Shown in pieces: positions 1-12,300 of a DNA stretch of 64,000 bases (within the stretch, counting starts at the first letter, position 1; the number at the start of each line of letters is the position of its first letter). Both the position numbers and the translations under genes were made by a program. Below the pieces are notes generated by a model. It saw only the letters and a program-made list of their open reading frames with translations. It was not told the origin of the DNA and did not search any database. Source of the DNA: Rhizoctonia solani (Eukaryota > Basidiomycota > Agaricomycetes > Cantharellales > Ceratobasidiaceae); NCBI RefSeq assembly GCF_016906535.1, contig NC_057373.1, forward strand, positions 3,692,862-3,756,861, given 5' to 3'.

Positions 1-3000
1 TACACCCAACTCCAAAAAAACTACACATTATTGATGGCCAAGAAATTGACTCTGGCCAAATCACTCATTTTACTTGCTTCAAGTGTACCATTGGCAATCA
101 CACCAAAGAACTAGAATGCCATACATCAAATATTGGCAACCATCAATTAGTTCTAGGGATGTCATGGTTAAAAAAACATAACCCTCAAATTTCATGGGAA
201 AAACACACACTTGTTTTTAACTTGGTTTACTGTTCAAACAACTGTCTGTCTATTCCTGCTGTACTGGAACTCAAAGCAGTAGAAGAAATTCCAATACCCT
301 ATCAAGAATTTTCCAAGGTCTTTTCTGAGGAAGAATTGTCTAAGCTACCACCCCACCGCCCATATGATATTGCTATTGAGTTGCTTCCTGATGCAAAACC
401 CCAACATGGCCCCATATATAGTCTAGGCCCAAGGGAAGATGCCAAACTCAAAGAAACCATTGAAAAGCAACTTAAAGCAGGTTTGATCCGCCCGTCTAAA
501 TCCCCCATGGCATTGCCCATACTATTTGTCAAAAAGAAAAACAGAAAATTACACATGTGTGTGGATTATCAATGTCTGAATAGCATGACCAAGAAAAACG
601 TATACCCCTTGCCTTTGCCGCAAAATCTTATTGAAAAGTTACAAGGCGCCAAGATCTTTAGTAAATTTGATCTAAAAGCGGGATATAATTTAGTCCAAAT
701 CAAAGAAGGTGATGAATGGAAAACAGCCTTCAAGACAAAATACGGATTATTTGAATACTTGGTTATGCCTTTTGGATTAACAAATGCGCTGGCAGCCTTT
801 CAAGATATGATGAATGAAATATTCAGAGACCTTTTGGATGTTTATGTCATCATATATCTGGACAATATTTTAGTCTTTTCCTTGAACAAAAAGGATCACA
901 GAGTTCATGTGCAAGAAGTACTCAAGAGGCTACAGGACAATAACCTCTTTTGCAATATTGAGAAATGTCACTTCCATGTCAAAAAAATTGATTACCTGGG
1001 GTTCATCATATTGGAATTTGGCATAGAAGTTGACCAATCTAAAGTCACTGATGCAATGAACTGGTCCGTTCCAAAAAATGTCAAAAATATCCAAGAATTC
1101 CTAGGGTTTGTGAATTTTTACAGACAATTTATCCCTAATTTTGGCAATATGGCACAACCCTTATACAATCTGCTCAAAAAAGATAGCCTTTGGAAATGGG
1201 AACAAATGGAACAACAATCCTTCACTAGCTTGAAAAAATGCCTTACCTCAGCGCCTCTACTTCTGCAACCAGACACTACAAAACAATTCTATGTGGAATG
1301 TGATGCATCAGACTACGCTACTGGAGCCATACTATCCCAATGCAACCTTGAAGGAAAATTGGCCCCAGTAGCATACCTATCAAAATCCCTGTCCCCAGCC
1401 AAGAAGAACTATGATATTTTTGACAAGGAATTGCTAGCAGTCATCAGGGCATTTAAGGAATGGCGTCATTTGCTGGAAGGGTTGGAGTTGCCAGTCCAAG
1501 TTTTAACAGACCACAAAAATTTGGAGTATTTCTCTACGTCTCAATCCTTAAATAAGCAACAAATTTGATGGGCCAATTTCTTAGTAGATTACAATTTCCA
1601 AATTATCTACAGGCCTGGGGCACAGAATAAAAAGGCAGATATCCTATCACAAGGCTATGATTTAGTACCCCTTGAAGGGGGGGTAGAGAACCAGGTTCTC
1701 CTGAAACCAGAACTTTTCATTTCCTCTATTACCCCAGATCAAGAAATCAATGACCTAATTGGCAAGGCAATTTACAAGGATAACCATCTTAAGGAAATTC
1801 TACATAAACTTCAGAACAAGGAAAAGGTCATGGATTGGGAGTTAAAAGAGGGATTACTATGGTATCAAGGAAAGATCTTTGTACCTAAGGACAATACCAT
1901 CAGGAACCTCATTGCGGAATCCAGGCACAATGCATTAGCAGCAGGGCACCCAGGACAAGCCAGAACATTGGAGCTAGTCTCAAGGAATTATTACTGGCCA
2001 TCCATGAAAAAGTTCATCAATTCCTATGTCAGCCACTGTGAAACTTGCATTTGATCAAAGCCAACAAACCAAGTACCTGTAGGACTATCAAAACCACTGC
2101 AAATTCCGGAACAACCTTGGGAAGACATTGCCTATGACATGATTGTAGGATTACCAGTTTCAGAAGGCTTTGACGCTATCCTCACTGTCATTGATTGATT
2201 CTCAAAGATGGTACACTTCATCCCCACACAGTCCACTGCATCTGCCATTGACATTGCAAACTTATTTGTCACTTATGTATGGAAACTCCATGGTCTGCCA
2301 AGAAGCACCATATTGGACAGAGGGCCTACTTTCAATGCCAAGTTTATTTGTCATTTGTATAAAAGGCTAGATATCAAACCAACCTACTCTACAGCCTACC
2401 ATCCCCAAACAGATGGACAAACGGAACAAATACAACAGGAAGCTGAAATCTTCATTTGCATGTTTGGAAATCATCAACAATCTGATTGGGTATCACTATT
2501 ACCCCTAGCCAAGTTTGCCCTCAACAATCTAAAACAATCTTCTACAGGCAAATCTCCATTTCAGATCTGTTATGGCTTAAATCCTTGGTTCTCTGTGGGG
2601 CAAAAATCAGATGAATCAGTCCCCAATGCAGACAAACATGCGGAATTCTTAGAAAAAGGTTATGATGAAGTCAAAGCAGCTCTCTCTCTGTTGCAAGAAA
2701 GGATGAAATACTTCTATGATCAACGTCACAAGGAAGAAGAGGAAATTCAAGTAGGGGACAAGGTTTGGTTGAGTCATCAAAATATATCTACCAATAGACC
2801 ATCAATCAAGCTTAGCCATAAAAAGTTAGGCCCCTACCTGGTAATTGAAAAATTGGATTGCATGCATACAAATTACAGCTACCCCATACTATGCGCATAC
2901 ATCCAGTTATCCACATAAACCTCTTAACAAAGTTCCACTCTGATCCCCATGGACAAGATCCTCCCCAACCTGCACCTATTGTCACAGAAGAAGGAGAGGA

Positions 3001-3193
3001 GGAATATGAAGTTGAAAAAATCCTGGATAGCAAATGGAAAGGATGCAGAAAGGCAAGGAAGTTATGGTATCTGGTTAAATGGAAAGGATATGACAAAGGA
3101 AGTAATTCCTGGGAGCCAGTTGATAATGTAGCCAATGCCAAGGAAGCAAAAGAAGAGTTCCATAAGGAGTACCCTGATGCAGTTGGAGCTTGA
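1..3193 (+). pseudogene. Ty3/gypsy chromovirus pol, left-truncated and broken
   Basis: One reading frame runs from base 3 and encodes, in order, the end of an aspartic protease (LGMSWL motif near 156), reverse transcriptase (about 300-900), RNase H (about 1270-1680), the HHCC zinc domain of integrase (about 1930-2050), the DDE integrase core (about 2130-2570; DRG, then DGQTEQ) and a chromodomain (about 2990-3150; EEEYEVEKIL, then WKGY and WEP). Such polyproteins copy and insert an LTR retrotransposon, and the chromodomain steers integration to particular chromatin. The frame is cut by TGA at 1566, 2052 and 2196, each where family members usually have arginine, and shifts near 2860 just before the chromodomain. 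The RT active site reads YLDN (855-866) instead of YxDD. Gag and the 5' LTR lie outside the window. Dead copy; the family assignment is very secure. Confidence 0.93.
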
Positions 3194-3204
3194 AGAGGGG
3201 GTAA

Positions 3205-3651
3205 TGTCATGACCTTCATTGGCATGACATAATCTTTCACTATTTTCTACCTTTTTTCCAAGATACTTTCCTTTTTTGGTATATGTTTATGACTCATCAA
3301 AGATCACGTGACATATTTGATATGTGATGTGAAATTGTAAATGACTCACTATTTTGTACTGTTGTTTTTGATGTGGCTTTTCTCTTGTATATAAACCAGG
3401 TCAAGTTGCTGCTAAGAAAGCAAGACTTGACCTCCTTGTCAATTCATCCTAAGCTCATCCTTACCCTTTGCCCAGGCCCCTAGTTGGCCATAAGTGCACT
3501 TTACTACAAACCCTTAACCCAGGCCTTGTTGCCCTCTACCTCTACCATACCCCTTGGGCCCTTGTTGCCCCTCTCTGTTTCATAGTCCATTGGTGATAGG
3601 GCCACAGACTTTAATCCCACTTGTATCATAGGTCCAAGCTTAGTTGTGACA
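3205..3651 (+). repeat. LTR between two gypsy elements
   Basis: The segment begins TGTCA and ends TGACA, a 5-bp terminal inverted repeat of the TG...CA type. A purine-rich tract (GAAGAGGGGG) lies just upstream, as expected for the 3' LTR of the element on the left. A TATA-like TATATAAACC lies near 3390. The gag ORF of the next element starts only 35 bp after its end, so it could also serve as that element's 5' LTR. It is not clearly similar to the LTR that follows the second element at 20298, so the ownership is unresolved. Confidence 0.75.
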
Positions 3652-3685
3652 CAGCCCATCACCCGCTCCGCAAGACCTGCCCAGA

Positions 3686-4867
3686 ATGGAACCGGAGCCA
3701 TCCATTGGCGCTCTCCTTGAGGCTATCCAAGCCCTCACTACCCAAGTTGGGTCCCTCCAGGACCAAGTCAAATCCCAAGGCAAGCAGATCATCCAACTTG
3801 TTGCCATATGCAAGGAAACCAACAACCTTGTTGGTGACAAAGACCAGGGCGGAGCCCAAACCAAGCCTGGCCCATCAACTGGGCCTGTCACCCCTCCTAC
3901 CCACTCAGGAGGGGAAACCCACACTCCAGGCACGGTTAGGCCTGGACTCAAGGCCCCTTTCTGCCCCTTGAGAGGAACAGGATTCAACTCAGAAGAAGAG
4001 GAGGAACCCAGGCAAGTCCCCAAAAAGGAGCCTTGCAGAACGCCTAGGAGCCTAAGCTCCCTCACCCCCTTTGACGCAGGATCCAGCACAAAGCGTCCCA
4101 AAATGGATCTCCCCAACCCTTACACAGGCAAGACCAGGGGTTGCAAAGCCACGCAATGGCTGGATTGCATGCTACTCTGGGTTGCCCTACATAGGGATCA
4201 ATTTGACAAGGAAGAACAGATGGTTGTATGGGTCCTTTACCATATGGCAGATAAAGCCGCAAACTGGGCACTCCCTATCATTGGGACTATCATCAAGGGG
4301 GAAGGCAACCCTCCTACCACCATCCCGGCCTTAACAGCCAAATTCAAGGAAGCGTTTGCCAACCCCAACGCCAAAAGGGCCGCTGCTAGAAAAATAGCAG
4401 TACTCTCCCAAACCACCACCACCTCCAAGTACATCACGGAGTTCTGCAATCTTATGGCGGAATTAGACTGGAACAAGGAAGCCTACATTGCACAATTCAC
4501 GCAAGGCCTCCACTGGAAAGTCAAAGAGCTGTTGTCAACAAAAGACAACATCCCCAACAATCTTGAAGCCATTTTTGCAGCTTCAATCAAAATAGACAAT
4601 ACTTGCTGCAAAAACAAGGAGAACCGCCCCAAAAAGGCACCCGCCAAGTCCCCGGCCTCTGTGGCCACTTCCACCACCACCACCAGGGTCTGTCTATCAG
4701 AGGACCCCAATTATGTCACCCCGGAGGAAAGGGATTGCTGCCGCGCATCAGGGCTGTGCGTCAAATGCGGCCAGAAGGGTCACGGCATCAAACAATGCCC
4801 CAATGGCTGGAAAGCCACAATCAAGGAAGCAGCCAAAGTTGGCCAAGAGGAGTTGGAAAAAGAATAA
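3686..4867 (+). CDS. Gag of gypsy element 2
   Basis: This 393-residue ORF has the build of a fungal gypsy Gag: an N-terminal helical segment rich in Gln and Leu (LLEAIQALTTQVGSLQDQV), a proline-rich linker, a capsid-like region (about residues 140-300) and a C-terminal CCHC zinc knuckle (CVKCGQKGHGIKQC, C-x2-C-x4-H-x4-C). Gag would package the element RNA in cytoplasmic particles. The ORF is uninterrupted, unlike the pol that follows. The protease begins in the -1 frame right after the Gag stop; the run TTGGAAAAAG sits just before the stop and could be a shift site, which is inference. The rest of the element is displaced to 17161 by an insertion. Confidence 0.88.
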   Translation: MEPEPSIGALLEAIQALTTQVGSLQDQVKSQGKQIIQLVAICKETNNLVGDKDQGGAQTKPGPSTGPVTPPTHSGGETHTPGTVRPGLKAPFCPLRGTGFNSEEEEEPRQVPKKEPCRTPRSLSSLTPFDAGSSTKRPKMDLPNPYTGKTRGCKATQWLDCMLLWVALHRDQFDKEEQMVVWVLYHMADKAANWALPIIGTIIKGEGNPPTTIPALTAKFKEAFANPNAKRAAARKIAVLSQTTTTSKYITEFCNLMAELDWNKEAYIAQFTQGLHWKVKELLSTKDNIPNNLEAIFAASIKIDNTCCKNKENRPKKAPAKSPASVATSTTTTRVCLSEDPNYVTPEERDCCRASGLCVKCGQKGHGIKQCPNGWKATIKEAAKVGQEELEKE

Positions 4868-5156
4868 GGCCAAGGATTACCATCAAACCCTTGGTCTCAA
4901 AAATAGAGTCACATGTACCTGTCCCAGAATTTGTAAATATTGCTATGGATTTGAACAAAAAACCACTATTATTCTTGGACATGATACTGTGTGACTTCCC
5001 AACAGACCCTATCAAAACCCTTGTAGACTCAGGGGCCACCTCCAACTTCATATCCCCAACCTTGGTCAAAAAATTAAAAATTCCAAAAACCCTACTTGAA
5101 AATCCACAAGTGGTGAGAATGCTAGATGGTACTATTTCCCAGACTGGTTGCATTTG
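4866..5156 (+). pseudogene. Gypsy element 2 pol, 5' part (protease), split by insertion
   Basis: In the -1 frame relative to gag this stretch encodes a retropepsin with the active-site motif VDSGAT near residues TLVDSGATSNF (about 5020-5050). The frame stops being protease at 5157, where a 12-kb LTR element has entered. It resumes at 17161-17165 with the same five bases, ATTTG. Removing the insertion and one copy of the duplication (12,009 bp, divisible by three) keeps the reading frame, which confirms that the two halves were one gene. Confidence 0.9.
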
Positions 5157-6246
5157 TGTTATGGAACAGGATAAAATAGTAAAGAACGGCAAAGCGAACA
5201 TGATTTGGCCTTGAAATTAGTGTAGACAAACACTTGTAAAGTACATAGAAATATTCCTTGAATTTTTCTGTTATTTCTACTATTTTTAATCATGTAAATA
5301 CTCAAGGTATTAAGGGAGAAACAGTCCCTTGAAGGGAAGACTTAATAACTTGAGTCTAACTAGCTATTCTTAAGTAAGCACTCTGCTTTCCAGAAGCTAC
5401 TACCAAGTAGCTAAGAGGAAGGTCTGGGCCTCACTAAGAGCACAGCTTGTTTCAGCCTTTTCCTAGAGTGTCTTAGTGAGGGGAAGGATATTCTTAGAAC
5501 TGGAGGCTAACTCTTATAAGGCATGGCTTTATGAGACAGGCTCTCACTTAACATCTCATCTCTTTTCATCTTGTCATGTATCTTACCCTACTGTATATAG
5601 TAATCACAGGCCTCTAAGGGTATAAATAGCCCCTTGAACTGGCCTTTTGAATGCATCACATTTTACCATCCTCTCTCAGCCTGTGTGACTCTTAAGAACT
5701 TCTATTGATCTCTTTAAGTATCATACATAGTAAATTTGCCTAAAGCTCTTAAGTTCGGCGCATATAGCCTCTAGGACGGTCCCAACCTATACAGGGAACC
5801 TAGAACCAGCTTAAGTGCAACCCTGCCAAGACTTCCTGGCTGTCTGCTAAGTGTTTGGTGCTTCCACAACGCCTTTACCCCCTTGTTTACCGTTGGAGAC
5901 AAGAAAATAAATTTCTATAATTCTCAATTAAATTACAGTGAGTTCCAGAGACTGACATTTAGGTTTTATACTACTTTGCTTGTACCTCGCGTCGCCTGCT
6001 GAACAGTAATACGCTCATTACTGGTTATTGGTAGGGATCACCCTGATACTAACCACCTTACTCTTCTAGCAAGATAACTAGCCACTCCAATATACTCTAA
6101 TTTCACTAGCATAGATTTTTCTTATTACTTACCTTCCTAAGTTTTCTACCTTTTATAGTTAGACAGTTACCTTATTTGTCTTTTGGTTTCTTTCTTTCTT
6201 CTTTAGAGTATTTAGTTTTATTACTTTAATTTCCCTATCTATAACA
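5157..6246 (+). repeat. 5' LTR of the 12-kb gypsy element
   Basis: Starts TGTTATGG and ends CTATAACA (inverted termini TGTTAT/ATAACA). 1090 bp, the same length as the 3' LTR. Differences seen by eye include TTGAAC for TCGAAC, GCAACC for GCGACC and CGTTGG for CGTCGG; in each the 5' copy has lost a CpG. A fourth, CTCCAA for CTCTAA, is not at a CpG. Confidence 0.97.
5621..5630 (+). promoter_or_regulatory. TATA box in the 5' LTR
   Basis: TATAAATAGC is a strong TATA match placed in the middle of the LTR, where the U3 promoter of an LTR element would drive genomic RNA. The same motif is at the equivalent place in the 3' LTR and in the solo copy. Confidence 0.6.
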
Positions 6247-6264
6247 TTGGTGACCACCGCAGGG
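6247..6264 (+). other. Candidate primer-binding site
   Basis: The bases right after the 5' LTR read TTGGTGACCACC. TGG directly after the LTR matches the universal CCA end of a tRNA, the usual minus-strand primer. The tRNA species was not identified. Confidence 0.5.
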
Positions 6265-6351
6265 CCTTGCGTTGGTTACACAGTTCTAATTCTTACCTGT
6301 AGTCTCTTATCTCACTTGTAGTTTAAGCAATACTTGGTATTACTAACATCC

Positions 6352-9300
6352 ATGTCTAGATACACTGCGTCATCACGCAGAACTAATCGATCTAACAGAA
6401 CTCAACAAACCCCTTGGGATAATCGTCCAACGCCGGGCATTTCCGACTCGCCAGCGGACACCATAAGGCAGCACTCACCACGTCCGACTCAACCCACGGA
6501 CAGTCCAAGCAATCCTTTTGGGTTGATGGGAAACGCATCAAATCAATTAGTGACGGAAATGAGCTTAGATAGTCCATTCAGACCCACTAGGTTGCCAGTA
6601 GCAATGTCACCACCGCCGGAGGAGTTGAGCGGAACACCGTTAGCTCAGGACCATACTCCCATGCCGCCGGGAGCCATGCAAATAACGCCGCCAAGAACGA
6701 CCATAAGAACCCCTACAGAGCCACAAGACTCGGAGATGAGGGACATCACTATGAAGAGCGTTCGAATAAGCCCCAAAAGCCCAACGGAGCACTCGCTATA
6801 CAGGAGTAGTAGGTCTGAACACCTCTCAAGATTGCACCACGAGGCGCAAGCTCTGTTATTAAACCCGAACGACAGGTCTTTTTCAGAGGACCCCACTGTA
6901 AAGAAATACTTACCGTATGCGCCTAGTTCGACTAAGTACGAACTGGAACCTGAATTAGCTAAGGAGTACGAATTCTTACCCAGCAGTGCTGTTTTAACCT
7001 CGGTAGTACGATTGGATAAACAAGCAAATAACTTCCAAAAAATTTACAGACGACTAGGAAGAGTGTTTTACAAGGTGGCTATACCAGAACCCAAAAACAA
7101 CCGGTACCCATCCCGGGCATGCAAACAATGGGCGCAACATGTACTGGATTTGCTAGATAAAGTAGTTACATTTAGACCCACTTGTCGTATCACTACTCAA
7201 AGAATACCTGCTCAAGAAATAAATCATTGGCCGGAATACGGGAGGTTGCATATAGCGTTCAGCGATCTAATCAACAGAACGGTCAGCAACCAGGAGGAGA
7301 TAGACGCTATGCTACCATTACCACAATGGCCGGCGCAGGAATGCTTATTCCATGCACACGCCTTTGAAGTAGCGGCTGTAAGCTTCCGCGACCAGATGGA
7401 ACAAGCAATCCAAAGGCTATTCGATATCATGAGTAAACACTCAAGCAACCCGGCGCACTCACCAATAATATCAACAGGGGAATTTAGCGACGTAGATCCT
7501 ATGCAAGTCGAGTTAAGGGATCTCACCATGCAACTAGATCCCGAAGCTATGATACTCGTAATAGACGAGGCAGAAGCCACCAGAACGGACGAAAGATCTT
7601 TCCCGGAGGAAAGGGGCGGGAGCGGTCAAGCCACGCAAGCGCAACAGCACAGTAGCGGACCAGCAGATGCGTCTGGTATAATGGAAGAGCTCATTCAGCA
7701 AATAGGGGCATTGCAGACGCAAACCCACAGTCTAGGAACTACGCCCCCTGGAGAACCGCCCAGCAAAGCAGGGACCAGACTATCTACCACTAGAGTACCA
7801 AGCAAAGAGTCCCGTTGCTCCTCTTACCTTGCAAGGGGTGCTGATAGGCCAATGGATAGCCCGGGATCGAGAGTATCAGCTGCCGATATTACGCATTCAT
7901 CCTTCAGTCAGCGTTTGGCACAGTCTACTCAGTATCCAACAACCCGTAGCTCACCAAGTCAAGTGGCCTTAATAGAGGAAGACAGAGTACATTGTCAGCC
8001 TAGAAGGCCAACGCCCAGACCTCGGTACGACCAAGTGCCCCCGGTTAGTTCCGAAGGAACGGCAACATGGGTGCATACTCCTAGCGGCTCGCAAGAGACC
8101 AGGCGGGAGCCAAGCGGGAGCAATCGACTAGATAATAGCAACAGAGAACGATTTAGTCAATTATTAGTTAGGCCGGTACCAATTCCATTCGAAGAACCAA
8201 GATCGAATGAGCAAATACACAGCCGGGCGAGCAGTGATATCCCGTATAGACTAAGTTCACCTTCCTCTATTAGGGAAGAAGAACCATTGGCTCCTACAAA
8301 CCAGGCTCTAGGCCAAACCAATACTATAATGTCGGTTAGAAGTGCCGCCACTAGAACCTTATTAGGAGGAGGAAGTACTAATAGGCGTGACGCACCGCCG
8401 CACGCAAATTTCATAGCCAATCGAACTTCCTTAGGAGAGCCCCAAATTCCAACGGCAAGAATCTATTCGGCTGAAGGAAGTGACAAGGAAAGTACAGAAC
8501 TTAGAAACGATCAACAACAAGAGACTGCAGGCGTTTCAGGACAAACGCGTCGAATACCGCTAACAGATTCAGCCAAGAATGAGACCTCTAACGTAAGTCG
8601 GCGAGCAAATTTCATGGCACCATTAAGACCGCATTTGGCCGCCCGACCCGTTCCAGTAAACAATCCAATCAATCGGGACGAATTGCCGGTTCACATCAGG
8701 AGTTGCATGGCTAGCTCCCGTAGATTTACGGAGTTATTTCAAGACTTCCAGCCTAGAGATCAGTTGAGAGATCAATTAGTACCCATACAGGAAGGAGGGG
8801 GCGGGGATGATCCAACCGGGAATAGCAATTCCGGACCCAGCTCTAGCCGAAGTCAAAGATCCTTTCCAAATAGAGGTAATGGACCGAGACCTCCGGAAGG
8901 ACCAGGAGACAATCCCAATAATGACCCGGTCGCTAACGCGGCAAGGGCTAGACCATTCCGGCCAGCGCCCGTTCATTTCGACACAAAACTGAAACCCGAA
9001 ATAATACCAGAATGGAACGGCGAAACAAAGGGACTGTCACGATGGATTATATCCATTAATAACATAGCAGAATATAGTAATTATATGTGCATTCAATTAG
9101 GGCAGCAAGTACCTTTAAGGTTTACAGGAAGAGCACTTAGGTGGTTTAACGCTTTAGATAAGGCCTATCGCCGACAAATTACTATCGATTGGCCTAGCCT
9201 GAGGCGAGCAATCACAATTCATTTCATGAATCGCACATTCATGGAAAGAAATAAGGCCAAAGCTCTATACGCTAAGTTTAGGGACAAAAACCACCCGCAC

Positions 9301-12300
9301 GAGCTACCGGAGGATTATGTTATCAGAAAGATGGAAGCACTTACCATCCTAAGCGACTGGACAGACTCAGAACTCATCACGGAAATTATGAATAGTGCTC
9401 CGGAACATTGGGCGTTGTACATCAACACTTCAGTAGTAACTACATGGGATGATTTCCTAGACAAGATAGCATGGCACGAGGAAAAGCTACTAAATCACGA
9501 GGGCTCCAACACCACGGACATACAACGGCAATTAAATGAAATGAAAGCGATGCTACGGAAGCTAGACAACCCTCGGCAAAGCCAAAACCAAGTACGAGCG
9601 CAACAAACCATCTCCAAGCCAATAGGATGGCATAAGGGTAGTTCATTGCCGCCATACCCTAAGGACGACAATACGGTCTCCAAAGGAAAAACACCTAAGG
9701 ACAAGAAGGCCCGTCCTTGCAGGCATTGCGGAAGCATGATGCATTGGGACTGGGACTGTAAGTATGCCAAGAAAAACTCCAGGAACGTTAGAGCACAAAT
9801 GGCGGAGGCCAGCGAGGAAGAGCGAGCAGCACAGGAAGCTTACGACGACTTGTGCGATGACGCATACATGGAGGAATCAGAATCAGAAAGCGAAGAATTG
9901 GAGCAGGATTTTTGTGAACCCCTCCAGCCTCTGACAGCGTCAACTAACGCGTGCGCTTCCGAACCATCAAGAAGCAATGAGTCAAGCTTGGAGGGGGAAT
10001 CAGTCAGGGAAGACAAAGAAAAAGTGTTCTCTGGATATGTCTTACCCAAATTGCCAACAAGAAGAAGTTGGGGTAAGAAACTAAAATTGGCTACTAACAC
10101 CTTTTCCAGTATGATAGGAAACGAAATAACCTTAAAACGATTAATGTCGCAACCGCCCGGCACGGCTTTCTTTGGATCAAAGGCAACGATTATCAAAGGA
10201 TGGGTTCAAAACTCATATGGACCCAAGAAACGAATTACCTTTGACTCGGGATCCGAAATTACGCTGATCAACAAAACTTTGCTTAAAAGCCTAGACCCGC
10301 CCCCTAAAGTGCGAACAGGTCAGAAGCTAAGGCTAATTCAAGTTACGAGTAATAGCAGCCTGTCACAATATGTAACAGTGCCGCTAGTATTTGAAACGGA
10401 TAACGGGCCTGTTTGCATGATAGTAGAGGCTTACATAGTACCTAATATGAATACTCCGTTTATTTTGGGAACCGACTTCGCATCACAATATCAGCTATCC
10501 CTAGTAAGAAGCGACAAAGGCACCAGAATAGTGTTCGGGGATACAGGCCGATCCATTCAAGTCGAAGAATCTGACAGTACACCAAGAGTGGACAAAGAAG
10601 GAAATTTGTTCTTAGTGGAAGTTGCGCAAGGATTCGTGCAGAACGGGTTTAGAAGATCACGAGCAAGGAAAGCATACAAAAAGAAAGTTAAGGAGCAAAA
10701 TGTACCCGCTGGATCCGCTAAAGTAAAAATACTGCAAACTGTCACCATACCGGCGCACACAATTAAATTGTTGAAAGTAAAAACCAAATGGACGGAAGGG
10801 CAAGCCGAAGGCTTTATTGATCGAAATTTCAACTTGCACCGGACGGGCAAGGAAGTTTTTGCGGTAGCGGACTCAGTTATTAGTCGTAACAATCCTAAAG
10901 TACAAATATCGAATTTCTCAGACAAGCCGGTAAAACTACAAGCAGGGGAAGTTATAGGATATATGCACAACCCCAGGGAGTACCTAGCACGCGAGTCTAA
11001 ACTGAGCAACCAGGAGAAAGCCGATGTAGTCAAATACGCTAAACTAGTACAGGCAGTAGCTAATAGAAAACCCAAGGAGAAACCCACTGGCGAGAACGAG
11101 GAGCTGACTCGGAACCTGGAAGGAGGACCAAAGACCGCCGACGTTCCAGAGCTGGAATGAATTCCATCGGAACAGCTGCTAGAGGAAGTACAATTCTCTG
11201 AGCATCTAACCAAAGAGCAGCGCCTCAAACTTGAAGCAATAGTAAGAAGAAATGAATTAGCATTTGGATTGAACGGAAGATTGGGAAACTACGACGCGCA
11301 AGTTGAAATCAAGCTGAGGCCAGGCACCAAGGAAATATCTTTGGCACCCTACTCTGCGTCTCCTGCTAAGCGAGAAGTTATTGACAGACAAATTGAGGAA
11401 TGGTTATGGTTAGAAGTGATTGAGCCCTCTAAGAGCGCGTGGGGATTCCCGGTAATAGTGGTATACCGAAATAGTAAACCACGTGTATGTATAGACTATC
11501 AAAGGCTCAATGCCGTGAGCATACCCGACGAGTATCCGTTACCCAAACAAACCAATATTTTGCATGCACTCGAAGGTGCTCAATGGTTGTCTACTCTAGA
11601 CGCTTTAGCGGGTTTCACGCAACTAAGCATCAAGGAGGAAGACCGAGACAAAACGGCGTTTAGATGTCATCAAGGTTTGTTTAGATTCAACCGGCTGCCG
11701 TTTGGGTATAGGAATGGTCCTCCAGCATTTCAACAAGAAATGAACGCTATACTAGCTCCCTTCTTATGGATATTTGCGCTAGTATACATAGATGATATTG
11801 TTATATATAGCACAAGGTTTGAGGATCACTGTCAGCATTTAGAAGAAGTATTCCAAGCTATAATTAAAGCGGATATAACCCTATCCCCAAAAAAGTGTCA
11901 CTTAGGTTACCAATTGCTGTTACTGTTAGGTCAGAAGGTTTCACGATTAGGACTATCTACACATAAGGAAAAGGTAGACGCTATAATACAGCTAGAATCG
12001 CCCAAGAACATACCAACATTGCAAACCTTCCTAGGAATGATGACTTACTTCGCTAGTTACATTCCATTCTATGCGTGGATAGTGGCACCACTGTTTAAGC
12101 TGCTCAGGAAGACAACTAAGTGGAACTGGGGGGAAACAGAACAAAAAGCATTTGAATTATCCAAGCAAGCATTAGTATCAGCCCCAGTGATGGCTTATCC
12201 AATAATAGGAAAGCCATTTTGGTTGTACACTGACACATGCGACTATGGATTGGGAGCCGTATTACAGCAAGTTCAGCCCATTAAAATCAAGGATTTGAAA

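Noticed and set aside
6392..11228. Many minus-strand ORFs opposite the large gag-pol
   Set aside because: They are mirror frames of a well-supported coding strand and have no domain.
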